Assembly: GCF_024158745.1 (NCBI RefSeq) | Contig: NZ_JAMZAW010000013.1 | Location: forward strand, 146,199-210,198 | From: Paenibacillus tyrphae | Lineage (GTDB): Bacteria; Bacillota; Bacilli; Paenibacillales; NBRC-103111 | DNA: 64,000 nt | Direction: 5' to 3' | Shown here: positions 25,058-33,216 of the stretch, one piece after another | Layout of the letters: every line of letters begins with the position of its first letter | Numbering within the stretch: position 1 is the first letter of the stretch | Notes under the pieces: model-generated | The model's database searches: none | What the model saw: only the letters and a program-made list of their open reading frames with translations | What the model was told of the DNA's origin: nothing | Position numbers and translations under genes: made by a program

Positions 25058-26242
25058 TCAGGCGCGCCCCTCTCCCACCGACAAACGCTGCCGGAACTCG
25101 GTCGGCGTCTGCATGAATTTTTTCCGGAACACCTGCGTAAAATGCCGCATGTCCTGGTAGCCGATCCGCTCGGCCACGTCGGCGAGCTTAAGCTGCGGGT
25201 CCTGCAGCAATTCTTTGGCCCGTTCCATCCGCAAGTGGATCACGTATTCCTTGTACCCCTGTCCGGTCTTTTGCTTGAAAAGCTGGCTGAAATAGACCGG
25301 ATTCAAATACACGACGGACGCCACCTTCTCCAAGGACAGGTCGCTATGGAAATGCATGCGGATATATTGCAGCGCCACCTCGACGGGGCTGCCCCCGCAG
25401 GGCTCGCGCTCGGCCGCAGCCGTCGGCGCCGCCGTCCGGGAGCGCAGCCGCCTTACCTGCTCCGGCACCGAACGGATATCCGTCACCAGCCCGCTGTGAA
25501 CGATCTGGAACGGCACCTTCACATAGCGCTTCAAGTGGGTATGAAGCTCCTCATGGAACGCTTCGATTGCCGTGCCCGGACGCAGCGCCGCAAGCCCGAG
25601 CAAATGATGGCTGTCCAAACTGGCGGCGAATCCGTCGCCCCGCATCTCGATCAGCTCGGAAAGCACGTTGTCGATGATAAAATGCTCCAGATGCGCTTTT
25701 CCCGGACTACCCAGTGCAACCAAAACCAGATGAAATTCGGGGTAGCTCCGTTCGAGAGCCGACATGTCGAAGCGGCCGATATCGAGTCCCGCCGCCCAGC
25801 GCTGGAATACCGCCTCGCGCAAATATTTCAGATTTTGCTTCAAAAGCTGGCTTTCCGCCGAAACGGCATGCTCTTGGTGCAGCTCTTCTTGCAGCGTATG
25901 AATCAGCTCGATCAGCCGCTCTTTGCCGATCGGCTTCAGCAGGTAATCGCGGGCTCCGAGACGGACCGCTTCCTGCGCATAAGCAAATTCGGAGTGCGCG
26001 GAGATGACGACCCATTTCACCTGCGAATGCCTGCGCCGGGTAAGCCGCATCAACTCCAGTCCGGTCATCCCCGGCATCAAAATATCCGTCAGCACGACGT
26101 CGATCCGGCAGGAGGCCAGCGTCTCCACCGCTTCCTCCGGCGAAGCGGCCAAATGTACCTTTGCGCCCGGAAACGCGCCCCGGACCGTGCGTTTGACCCC
26201 TTCGCGGATCACCTTTTCGTCATCCACAATGAGCAAATTCAT
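25058..26242 (-). CDS. YesN-type response regulator with AraC DNA-binding domain
   Basis: A 394-residue regulator. The receiver (1-120) keeps DDE at 7-9, phosphoacceptor Asp53 in LTDILMPGMTGLE, and LKPIGKE with the conserved Lys. A middle region of about 150 residues has no clear motif. Residues 290-390 are a double helix-turn-helix of the AraC type: SLEKVASVVYLNPVYFSQLF and LADVAERIGYQDMRHFTQVF, followed by FMQTPTEFRQ. Its start overlaps the end of the sensor kinase gene by four nt, and the pair lies behind a sugar ABC transporter, whose expression it probably controls. Confidence 0.93.
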   Translation of the reverse strand: MNLLIVDDEKVIREGVKRTVRGAFPGAKVHLAASPEEAVETLASCRIDVVLTDILMPGMTGLELMRLTRRRHSQVKWVVISAHSEFAYAQEAVRLGARDYLLKPIGKERLIELIHTLQEELHQEHAVSAESQLLKQNLKYLREAVFQRWAAGLDIGRFDMSALERSYPEFHLVLVALGSPGKAHLEHFIIDNVLSELIEMRGDGFAASLDSHHLLGLAALRPGTAIEAFHEELHTHLKRYVKVPFQIVHSGLVTDIRSVPEQVRRLRSRTAAPTAAAEREPCGGSPVEVALQYIRMHFHSDLSLEKVASVVYLNPVYFSQLFKQKTGQGYKEYVIHLRMERAKELLQDPQLKLADVAERIGYQDMRHFTQVFRKKFMQTPTEFRQRLSVGEGRA

Positions 26243-28062
26243 GCTTGCGTTCCCCCTTCCCCAGGCAGCGGCATCGAGATCGTCACCGTCGTTCCGGCTC
26301 CCGGCGAGCTATCGATCCGCAGTCCATACGCTTCTCCGAACATCAGCCCCAGCCGGCGGTGCACGTTCTGCAGACCGATCCCGCCCCGCCGCGTTTCCCC
26401 GTCCTTCACCGCCATAGCCCGCCCGGCTTCCTCTTCTCCCATCGGCACGGCATTCGTTCCGAGCGAACGCCGCAGCCGGTCGAGCACATGCGGCTCCATG
26501 CCGCTGCCGTTATCTTCCACATATAGCCGGAGCTGACGGTCATCCGCCTTCGCGTAGACCCGCAGCACGCCGGGACGGTCCAACCGCTCGAGTCCGTGTT
26601 TGACCGCGTTCTCGATCGCCGGCTGCAGCGTCATCTTCGGCAGCCGGATGTGCTCCCACGCGGGATCGACGTCCATTTCGACGGAGACCCTGCCTTCGAG
26701 CCGCGCTTCAATGATCGTCAGATAGTCCCGGATCTGCTCCAACTCGTCGCGCAGCCAAACCTCGGAAGAGCCTTCCCAATGGCTGCTGTAGCGGAACATA
26801 TGTGAAAGCGATAACACAACTTTGCCGAGCCGTTCGTTCCCTTTTTCGTCAAGCATCCAATAGATCATATCGAGCGTGTTATACAGAAAATGCGGGTTCA
26901 CCTGCGATTGCAGCGCCAGCAGCTGGGCATTTTTTTCGCTGATGGACACCGCTTTGACTCTTTCGATCAATTCGTCCATCCGGTTGACCATCTGGTTGAA
27001 GGACGCTACCAGAATGTTGATTTCTTCATACGACTTGACGTGCAGCAGACCGCGGAAATTGCCGCGCTCCACCTGCTTCATCTGCTGAATGAGCCGCTTG
27101 AGCGGAGACGAAATCGTCCGCGACACGAACGTCGCCAACGCCGTCGAGACGACAACCAGAACGGAGATGACCAGCAGCAAAAAGCGCTTCATCTGATCCT
27201 GCTCCACGTTCAGATCGGTATCCGGCGTCGAGCTGACGACCTGCCAATCCGCCATGGACGGCTTGGAGGCGACGATCAGACGCCCCGCCTGCGGATCGAC
27301 CCGGACCTCGCCTTCGCCGAGCGCATCGCTCCAATAGTCCGCAACGGAAAGCTCCTTCGGCGTCTGTGCGGACACAGCCATCACCTGCTTCGCCTTCGAC
27401 AGGATATAGACCTCGCTCCGCGGGCTCAAGCTCAGGTTCGCAAGCCCCGACAAGATCGGCTTCGGGTCCGTCTCGATGAGCACGATACCGATCGGCCGGT
27501 GCTCATGCAGATCGTAGAGCGGCCGCCCGAAGGCGAACACCGGCCTTTTCTCCGCCTGATCGATGATCGAATGCTCCTTGACGCCGAGCCATACCATTTC
27601 GCCGGACGATTCGCGTATGCTGCGGTACCACGAGGAATTCGCGAAGCCGGGGTCGATGACGCTCATTGAGTTGCCGTAGCTGTAGATCGTGCCCGAATTC
27701 GCCACGACATGAATGCCGATCGTATCTTCCCGGGAGTAATAGATCGCCCCGATCAGATTCGTGATCGTCCGTTCGTTGATCATACGCAGCGCGGAATCCT
27801 GCGTCGGCGGCGCCTGCAACAGCCGCTGCAAATCCGGGTTGCCGTTCAGCGATTTGGTCAGGCTGTCGTACCCTTTGAGCAGCAGGTCGAACAAGTCCAT
27901 CGTTTGCGAAAAGTTTTTTTGCGCGATCTCCCCGATCTTCTGGTGCAGTTGATCCGTTGTCCGCTTGTAATACAGCGCGCTGACGATAAGCAGCAGCCCG
28001 AGCATGCAAAACAGGAACAGCAGAAACAGACGGGTATGAATGGAATGAAGACCTCGCTTCAA
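26239..28062 (-). CDS. YesM-type sensor histidine kinase
   Basis: A 607-residue membrane kinase. A helix at 10-30 (LFLLFLFCMLGLLLIVSALY) and another near 290-310 enclose a long extracellular dCache-like sensor. The HAMP region (SSPLKRLIQQMKQVERGNF) leads into a His_kinase domain with the phosphorylated His in LQSQVNPHFLYNTLD, the signature of the YesM/LytS branch. The ATPase part shows PAIENAVKHGLE and DNGSGMEPHVL and the glycine loop in GGIGLQNVHRRL. The extracellular ligand is likely a carbohydrate or its binding protein, judged from the adjacent transporter. It is coupled to the YesN gene. Confidence 0.92.
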   Translation of the reverse strand: MKRGLHSIHTRLFLLFLFCMLGLLLIVSALYYKRTTDQLHQKIGEIAQKNFSQTMDLFDLLLKGYDSLTKSLNGNPDLQRLLQAPPTQDSALRMINERTITNLIGAIYYSREDTIGIHVVANSGTIYSYGNSMSVIDPGFANSSWYRSIRESSGEMVWLGVKEHSIIDQAEKRPVFAFGRPLYDLHEHRPIGIVLIETDPKPILSGLANLSLSPRSEVYILSKAKQVMAVSAQTPKELSVADYWSDALGEGEVRVDPQAGRLIVASKPSMADWQVVSSTPDTDLNVEQDQMKRFLLLVISVLVVVSTALATFVSRTISSPLKRLIQQMKQVERGNFRGLLHVKSYEEINILVASFNQMVNRMDELIERVKAVSISEKNAQLLALQSQVNPHFLYNTLDMIYWMLDEKGNERLGKVVLSLSHMFRYSSHWEGSSEVWLRDELEQIRDYLTIIEARLEGRVSVEMDVDPAWEHIRLPKMTLQPAIENAVKHGLERLDRPGVLRVYAKADDRQLRLYVEDNGSGMEPHVLDRLRRSLGTNAVPMGEEEAGRAMAVKDGETRRGGIGLQNVHRRLGLMFGEAYGLRIDSSPGAGTTVTISMPLPGEGGTQA

Positions 28063-28148
28063 CCGGAAACTCCCCTTTCCGTATCCTTACTGTTCCTATC
28101 ATATCACGGAGGCTTCGATGGCGAATACGCGGGTTCGCCCTCCCCCCG

Positions 28149-29036
28149 CTAGCCTTTCACCGCTCCGGCCACCATGCCTTTCGTGATCCGTTCCGACAGC
28201 GCAAAATAGATGACGATGACCGGCAGAGCCCCAAGCACGAGCAGCGCTCCGATTGCGCCGTAATTGACCGAATATTGGCCGATGAAGCTGTTGACCCCGA
28301 ACGGCAGCGTCTTGAGCTTCTCCGACGAAATGAACGTCGCCGCCAAAATGTACTCGTTCCAGATCGAGATAAAGGTCAGGATGCACACCGTCATGATCGG
28401 CGGAACCGAGACCGGCATAATGATGCTGCGGAACGTCCGGTACACGCTGGCCCCGTCCATAATGGCGGATTCTTCGATTTCGTACGGGATCGATTTCATG
28501 AACCCGCTCAACACGAACACCGCAATCGGGGTCGAGAACGTAATGTAGGGCAAGATCAAAGCCAAATGCGTATTGAGAATGCCGATGTTTTTGAAAATGA
28601 TCATGAGCGGCAGCAGCGTAGCCTGAAGCGGAATCATGATGCCGATCAGAAACACCGTCATGACCAGCGTACCGTAGCGCCAGCGAAACCGCGTGATCGC
28701 ATAAGCGACCATCGCGCTTAACACGATGACCAGCGCCACCGTCACCGAGGTAACGAGCAGGCTGTTGAACAAATATTGCAGGTAATGCCCCCCCTCGTAG
28801 GCATCCTTGTAGTTCTGCCACCGCAGCTCGCGGGGCAAGGAAAAGAAGCTGCCGTCCAATATTTCTTCGTTCGTTTTGAACGAATACAGCACCAGCCAGA
28901 CGAGCGGATACAATTGCGTAACGAACAGGACGGACAGGAACGGCAGCACCGCCGCCTTTTTCCACTTGAACGTCTTGCTCCGCAGGCGTACGGAAGCTCG
29001 CTGCACGGCTGCATTCGGAGATGAATTTATCGACAT
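28149..29036 (-). CDS. Sugar ABC transporter permease (MalG/LacG-like)
   Basis: A 295-residue permease with six membrane helices. The EAA loop that meets the ATPase reads EESAIMDGASVYRTFRSIIM, near residues 185-205. GGAGGG precedes the ATG at 29036; a longer frame to 29093 overlaps the partner permease. The C terminus ERITKGMVAGAVKG is the usual tail of the CUT1 MalG group. It follows the MalF-type permease gene closely. No ATPase gene is present, so a shared MsmX-type ATPase encoded elsewhere is expected. Confidence 0.93.
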   Translation of the reverse strand: MSINSSPNAAVQRASVRLRSKTFKWKKAAVLPFLSVLFVTQLYPLVWLVLYSFKTNEEILDGSFFSLPRELRWQNYKDAYEGGHYLQYLFNSLLVTSVTVALVIVLSAMVAYAITRFRWRYGTLVMTVFLIGIMIPLQATLLPLMIIFKNIGILNTHLALILPYITFSTPIAVFVLSGFMKSIPYEIEESAIMDGASVYRTFRSIIMPVSVPPIMTVCILTFISIWNEYILAATFISSEKLKTLPFGVNSFIGQYSVNYGAIGALLVLGALPVIVIYFALSERITKGMVAGAVKG

Positions 29037-29055
29037 CGGAACGTCCCTCCTGTCC

Positions 29056-29946
29056 TTAAGATAACTTGCTCTCGATCCGCCGGAATACCGCATTCAGCAG
29101 CAGCGTAGCAGCCAGACATTCGATGACCAGAAACACCGCCATCGCGCTGCCGTACCCGTACCGCATCGACAGGAACGACATGTTGTACATGTGGGTGGAC
29201 GTCACGTCCGTCGCATGGGCCGGACCGCCCCCGGTCATGACCATGATCATGTCGAACGCCTGCAGCGAGCCGATGATGGCGAGCACCAGCGAGATTTTGA
29301 AAATCGGGATAACCATCGGAAACGTAATGTAACGGTCCGCCGTAAAGCCCTCCGCCCCGTCGATCCGCGCCGCTTCGTAGATTTCGGAAGGAATGTTCTG
29401 GATGCCCGTGAACTGGATCAGCACATGATAGCCGAGATACTGCCACAGCGCGACGAAATACAGCGCGATCATCGCCGTATTCGGACCGGTCAGCCACGGC
29501 TTCGTCCACGAATCCAAACCGACCATCATCAGCAGTTGGTTCAGCATGCCTCCGAGCGAAGCAGGGTTGTAAACCGTTTTCCATAATTGGCCTACGACGA
29601 CAACGGATAAAATGACCGGCAGGAAATAGCTGGAGACGAGGAAATTAGGCTTGCGCACATAACGGCTGATCAGGATGGCGACGAACAGCGCGATCGGAAT
29701 CTCCGCCATGGAAAATAAAGCGAACATCAGCGTGCGGCCTACGGACGGCCAAAACACCGCATCCTTCGTAAACAGCTCCTTGAAATTGTCCAGCCCGATA
29801 AACCGCGCTTCGCCGATGCCGTTCCAATCCAGCATGGCGCTGTAGAACGACACAAGGATCGGCACGAACACCAGACCGATATAGAGCAGCAAGCAGGGAA
29901 GAACGAAGACGGCGATCGTCCGCCGGGAAACCTTCATGGCATGCAC
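29056..29946 (-). CDS. Sugar ABC transporter permease (MalF/LacF-like)
   Basis: A 296-residue permease with six membrane helices, first helix IAVFVLPCLLLYIGLVFVPI. The EAA loop reads YEAARIDGAEGFTADRYITF. The GTG at 29946 sits ten nt behind AAAGGAGGTG, which decides the start. It forms the second half of the CUT1 translocation pore with the next gene and lies 167 nt behind the binding-protein gene with a hairpin between them, as often seen where binding protein must be in excess. Confidence 0.93.
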   Translation of the reverse strand: MHAMKVSRRTIAVFVLPCLLLYIGLVFVPILVSFYSAMLDWNGIGEARFIGLDNFKELFTKDAVFWPSVGRTLMFALFSMAEIPIALFVAILISRYVRKPNFLVSSYFLPVILSVVVVGQLWKTVYNPASLGGMLNQLLMMVGLDSWTKPWLTGPNTAMIALYFVALWQYLGYHVLIQFTGIQNIPSEIYEAARIDGAEGFTADRYITFPMVIPIFKISLVLAIIGSLQAFDMIMVMTGGGPAHATDVTSTHMYNMSFLSMRYGYGSAMAVFLVIECLAATLLLNAVFRRIESKLS

Positions 29947-30047
29947 GGCTCAAGGGCACCTCCTTTGGTAAAATGTGACTAGTAGCGTAGAGCACGAGAT
30001 GGTCCAAGCGAAACCTATTGGTTTCATTTTCTTGTCCGGCAAGGGAA

Positions 30048-30068
30048 CGCGCGCCTCTCCGGCGCGCG
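30048..30068 (-). promoter_or_regulatory. GC-rich hairpin between binding-protein and permease genes
   Basis: CGCGCGCC and GGCGCGCG arms around TCTCC form a perfect 8-bp stem with no T tract behind it. It is better read as a stabilising or processing hairpin that raises binding-protein mRNA over permease mRNA than as a full terminator. Confidence 0.6.
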
Positions 30069-30113
30069 CTGCGGCAATACCCTTGCATTCCGAATTTGGT
30101 GGTCGTACCGTCG

Positions 30114-31463
30114 TTATTTGTTGTTCGTTTCGAAGGCGGTCTGATGCTCCTTGGCGACATCTTTCGGATCTTTTTTCTGGACGAACAAATTCTGGATGCT
30201 GGTCAAATGCGCCTGCGCTGTTCCCGGATTCATCGTATTATCGAAGGCGAGATCGCCGCCCTGTATGTTTTTGAACAGCTCAAGGACATCCATCGCAAGC
30301 TGCGAATAGCCGGCCGCCTTGAAGTCGCCTTCCACCTTTTGCCCGAGCCCTACGGCGTTCTTCATCTCGAAGGAAACCTTCGGGAAGTTGACCATGAAGT
30401 AATTGAGGAATTCCTTCGTCTCCTTCAAATGCTTGCTCGTTGCCGATACGGCGAAGGCGCTGCCGGGAGCGAGCATGTACTGATCGGTATTGCCCTTGCC
30501 GCCTACGGTCGGGAACTTGAAGACGCCGACTTTGCCCTTGACCGACGAATCGTCGATCGCGCCCGTAGCCCAGCTTCCCATGAAATACATCGCGCTTTTG
30601 CCCGTCTTGAACAAGTTCTCTCCCGCATTGTAGTCGAACGAGGTTGCCCCTTCCTGGAACGCGCCTGCCTGCACCAGGTCCTGGAACTTGCTTACCGCCT
30701 CGGTAAACGCCGGATCGCCGAACGTCTTTTTCTTGTCCAGCACGTCTTTCAGGAAGTCGGGACCGTTATTGGTGCGAAGCAGCATGTTCATGAACAGGAA
30801 CGACCCGGTCCAGCTGTCCTTTTCCCCGATGGCGATCGGCGTAATGCCTTTGGCTTTCAGCTTCTTGACGACTTCAATCATCTCTTCGAACGTCTTCGGC
30901 ACTTCGACGCCCGCCTGGCTGAACAGCTCTTTGTTATAGAAGACGAGCGAAATATTGTTGCCGTCCGGAAGCGCATACACATTATTGTTGAACGAATAGT
31001 AGTCGAGGATGCCTTTTTGGAACGTATCCTTCAGCCCGTTCTGGTCGAGCATATCGTTCAGCGGCGCGAGCAGGCCCGCATCGACGAACGGCTTCATCTG
31101 GGCGGCGGGGTTCACAATCGTGATGTCCGGCACTTCTTTGGCTGCGGCTTGCGTTTTGAGCTTCAGCTTTTGCTGGTCGGTATTGAGAGAATCCAGCTCG
31201 ATCTTGATATTCGGATGCGCTGCGGTGTAATCCGCGACGATCTTCTTCATGATTTTATGATTCGGTGCGGTCGGATCCGGATAAATGTTCTGGAAGGTAA
31301 TCGTCACCGCGCCCGACTTGTCCTTCTCCTTCGCCGCCTCTCCGCTTGCCGCCGTACCGCCGCTACCTGCCGCCGATTTATTCGTGTCCGTTCCGCATGC
31401 GGCGAGACTCACGGCCAGCGACCCGGCCAAGGCGACCTGCGCCCACTTCATCGCTTTTGCCAT
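30114..31463 (-). CDS. Extracellular sugar-binding lipoprotein of the ABC transporter
   Basis: A 449-residue solute-binding protein of family 1. The N terminus MAKAMKWAQVALAGSLAVSL is a lipoprotein signal with the lipobox LAAC, Cys23 being lipidated. A Ser/Gly/Ala/Lys linker precedes the mature domain. Blocks such as LDSLNTDQQKLKLKTQAAAK, ALPDGNNISLVFYNKELF and GKSAMYFMGSWATG are typical of oligosaccharide-binding proteins. The substrate cannot be told. GAGGGGG precedes the ATG. Order binding protein, MalF, MalG, YesM, YesN on one strand suggests one regulated unit. Confidence 0.92.
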   Translation of the reverse strand: MAKAMKWAQVALAGSLAVSLAACGTDTNKSAAGSGGTAASGEAAKEKDKSGAVTITFQNIYPDPTAPNHKIMKKIVADYTAAHPNIKIELDSLNTDQQKLKLKTQAAAKEVPDITIVNPAAQMKPFVDAGLLAPLNDMLDQNGLKDTFQKGILDYYSFNNNVYALPDGNNISLVFYNKELFSQAGVEVPKTFEEMIEVVKKLKAKGITPIAIGEKDSWTGSFLFMNMLLRTNNGPDFLKDVLDKKKTFGDPAFTEAVSKFQDLVQAGAFQEGATSFDYNAGENLFKTGKSAMYFMGSWATGAIDDSSVKGKVGVFKFPTVGGKGNTDQYMLAPGSAFAVSATSKHLKETKEFLNYFMVNFPKVSFEMKNAVGLGQKVEGDFKAAGYSQLAMDVLELFKNIQGGDLAFDNTMNPGTAQAHLTSIQNLFVQKKDPKDVAKEHQTAFETNNK

Positions 31464-31489
31464 CGTTCGTTTCCCCCTCTAGTTTAATA

Positions 31490-31950
31490 AGCTCATTATG
31501 GCGGATACGGTCCGATCGAACAATGCATGAACTTCAGGAATGAGGTTTGATTTTTTTAGGTGGCCAGGGGGCGGGGCCGAGACGGGAGAGGCGAGGATAT
31601 GGTGGGATGCGGGCGGGGGATAATTGGGACGTGACAGGATGCAGGCGAGACAGAGCGCCACTCCCCAAATAGAGGAACATTTGTTCCTCTAAGCCAGTCA
31701 ATTTAGCCGGTCTGCGAAAATTAGCGGAACTGGAGTGTTGCTATCGGGCCGAAATTCGTGATAACGAAAGTTATTCGACACGGATAGAGCACCCTGCTTC
31801 CTCTATGTGCCGATAGCGTGCCAAATCCTCGAATTAGCGCATCAGAGTTCCTCTAGTTTTACCGCCCTCCATGTGTTACCTTAGCACGTCAATTCCACCG
31901 TTCTTCGGATTGCCGGCTTCGCTGCTGCAACTGCAAGAATTTCCCCGTGA
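31490..31950. repeat. Gene-free region with AGAGGAAC-family repeats
   Basis: No gene is supported between the binding-protein promoter and the VWA terminator. TAGAGGAACA and TGTTCCTCTA (31670-31691) form a perfect 10-bp inverted repeat with a 2-nt centre. CGCATCAGAGTTCCTCTA (31838-31855) is the inverted copy of a sequence at 21736-21753. Other partial copies (GATAGAGCACC, CTTCCTCTAT) lie near 31783-31805. Confidence 0.65.
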
Positions 31951-31987
31951 AAAATGAAAAAGCGGCCGGGTGAAAAGCCCGACCGCT
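31951..31987 (-). terminator. Terminator of the SWIM-MoxR-VWA operon
   Basis: AGCGGTCGGG and CCCGGCCGCT arms on the minus strand form a stem with one mismatch, followed by TTTTTCATTTTT. It lies 21 nt behind the VWA gene stop. Confidence 0.82.
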
Positions 31988-32007
31988 ACCCTCAACTGCC
32001 ATATAAC

Positions 32008-33213
32008 CTACTTCTTCGCTTCCTTCCCCGCCCTCGCGGCGAGCTCCTGCAAATTCCGTCCCTGCAGCGCGCCTTCGATCAACTCGGGGAGCATATCCGG
32101 CGTGCAACCGAAGCACGGGATGCCAAGCTGCGCAAGCGTCTTGGCGACCTGCTCGTCATACGACGGAACGCCGCTGTCCGATAGAGCCAGCAAGCAAAGC
32201 GCCTGCACACCTGCCGCCCGCATTTCCCCCATCCGGCGGATCAACGCGGAGCGATTTCCGCCCTCGTACAGGTCGGAGATCAAAATAAACAGCGTCTTCT
32301 TCGGTTCGGTGATGAACTGTTCGCAGTAGGCGACCGACTTGTTGATGTCCGTCCCCCCTCCGAGCTGAATGCCGAACAGCATATCGACGGGGTCGTCCGC
32401 GCACTGCTCAGTCAAATCGACGACCTCCGTATCGAACACGACGACGCGGGTGTCGAGCGCCGGCAGGCTGGCGAAGATCGAGCCGACCACGGAGGCGTAA
32501 ATGACGGAGTCGGCCATCGATCCGCTCTGGTCGATATCCAAAATGACCGTCCATTCTTTGCTTCGGCGCGCACGATCGAAGAAGTAGAACCGCTCCGGGA
32601 TCAGCCGCTTCGTTTCCGTATCGTAATGCTTCAGGTTGGCGCGGATGGTCTTTTTCCAATCCATCCCGGATAAGGACGGAAGCGGCGAATGCTTCCTGCG
32701 GTTCAAGGCGCCGGTGACGGCCTGACGGATGTCGTGCTCCAGTTTCTTGGAAATTTCCTCCACCACGGCTTTCACGAGCTGCCGGGCCGTGTCCTTCGTC
32801 TTCTCGGGAATTTTGCCGCGCAGCGCCATGAGCGTCGCGACCATGCGGATATCCGGCTTCACCTGCGCCAGCGTTTCCGGTTCGAACAGCAGCTGCGTCA
32901 GCCCTTTGCGCTCGATGGCGTCGGCTTGAATAACCGAGACGATGTCCGAAGGGAAAAAGGTGCGGATATCCGCGAGCCACTTCGCCACTTTGGGCGAGGA
33001 GGGACCCCGCCCGGCAGAGCGCGACCCCGAGGAGGCGTCGGCTTCCAGCCCTGTACCCCCGGTGCCGTCGTAGATGGCCGCCAGCGCTTCGTCCAAAATT
33101 TTCGCCTCGCCGTCCAGCAACCCGTCACCTTGCGAGTATTCCGCGAGCTTTTCTTCGGACGCGTCTCCGAGAATCAGTCTCCATCGTTGCAACGCTTTAT
33201 TTTGATCCGTCAT
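32008..33213 (-). CDS. VWA-domain (CoxE-like) protein, last gene of the five-gene cassette
   Basis: A 401-residue protein. The N-terminal 200 residues are helical; residues 205-380 are a von Willebrand factor A domain with the metal-ion-dependent adhesion site DIDQSGSMADS (DxSxS), the third-position Thr in GGGTDINKS and the Asp in FILISDLYEGG. Such proteins often pair with MoxR AAA+ ATPases as chaperone-like adaptors that insert metals or remodel targets. The gene starts three nt after the stop of the DUF5682 gene and is the last before the terminator. Its partner in this cassette is the MoxR protein encoded two genes upstream. Confidence 0.92.
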   Translation of the reverse strand: MTDQNKALQRWRLILGDASEEKLAEYSQGDGLLDGEAKILDEALAAIYDGTGGTGLEADASSGSRSAGRGPSSPKVAKWLADIRTFFPSDIVSVIQADAIERKGLTQLLFEPETLAQVKPDIRMVATLMALRGKIPEKTKDTARQLVKAVVEEISKKLEHDIRQAVTGALNRRKHSPLPSLSGMDWKKTIRANLKHYDTETKRLIPERFYFFDRARRSKEWTVILDIDQSGSMADSVIYASVVGSIFASLPALDTRVVVFDTEVVDLTEQCADDPVDMLFGIQLGGGTDINKSVAYCEQFITEPKKTLFILISDLYEGGNRSALIRRMGEMRAAGVQALCLLALSDSGVPSYDEQVAKTLAQLGIPCFGCTPDMLPELIEGALQGRNLQELAARAGKEAKK

Positions 33214-33216
33214 CGT

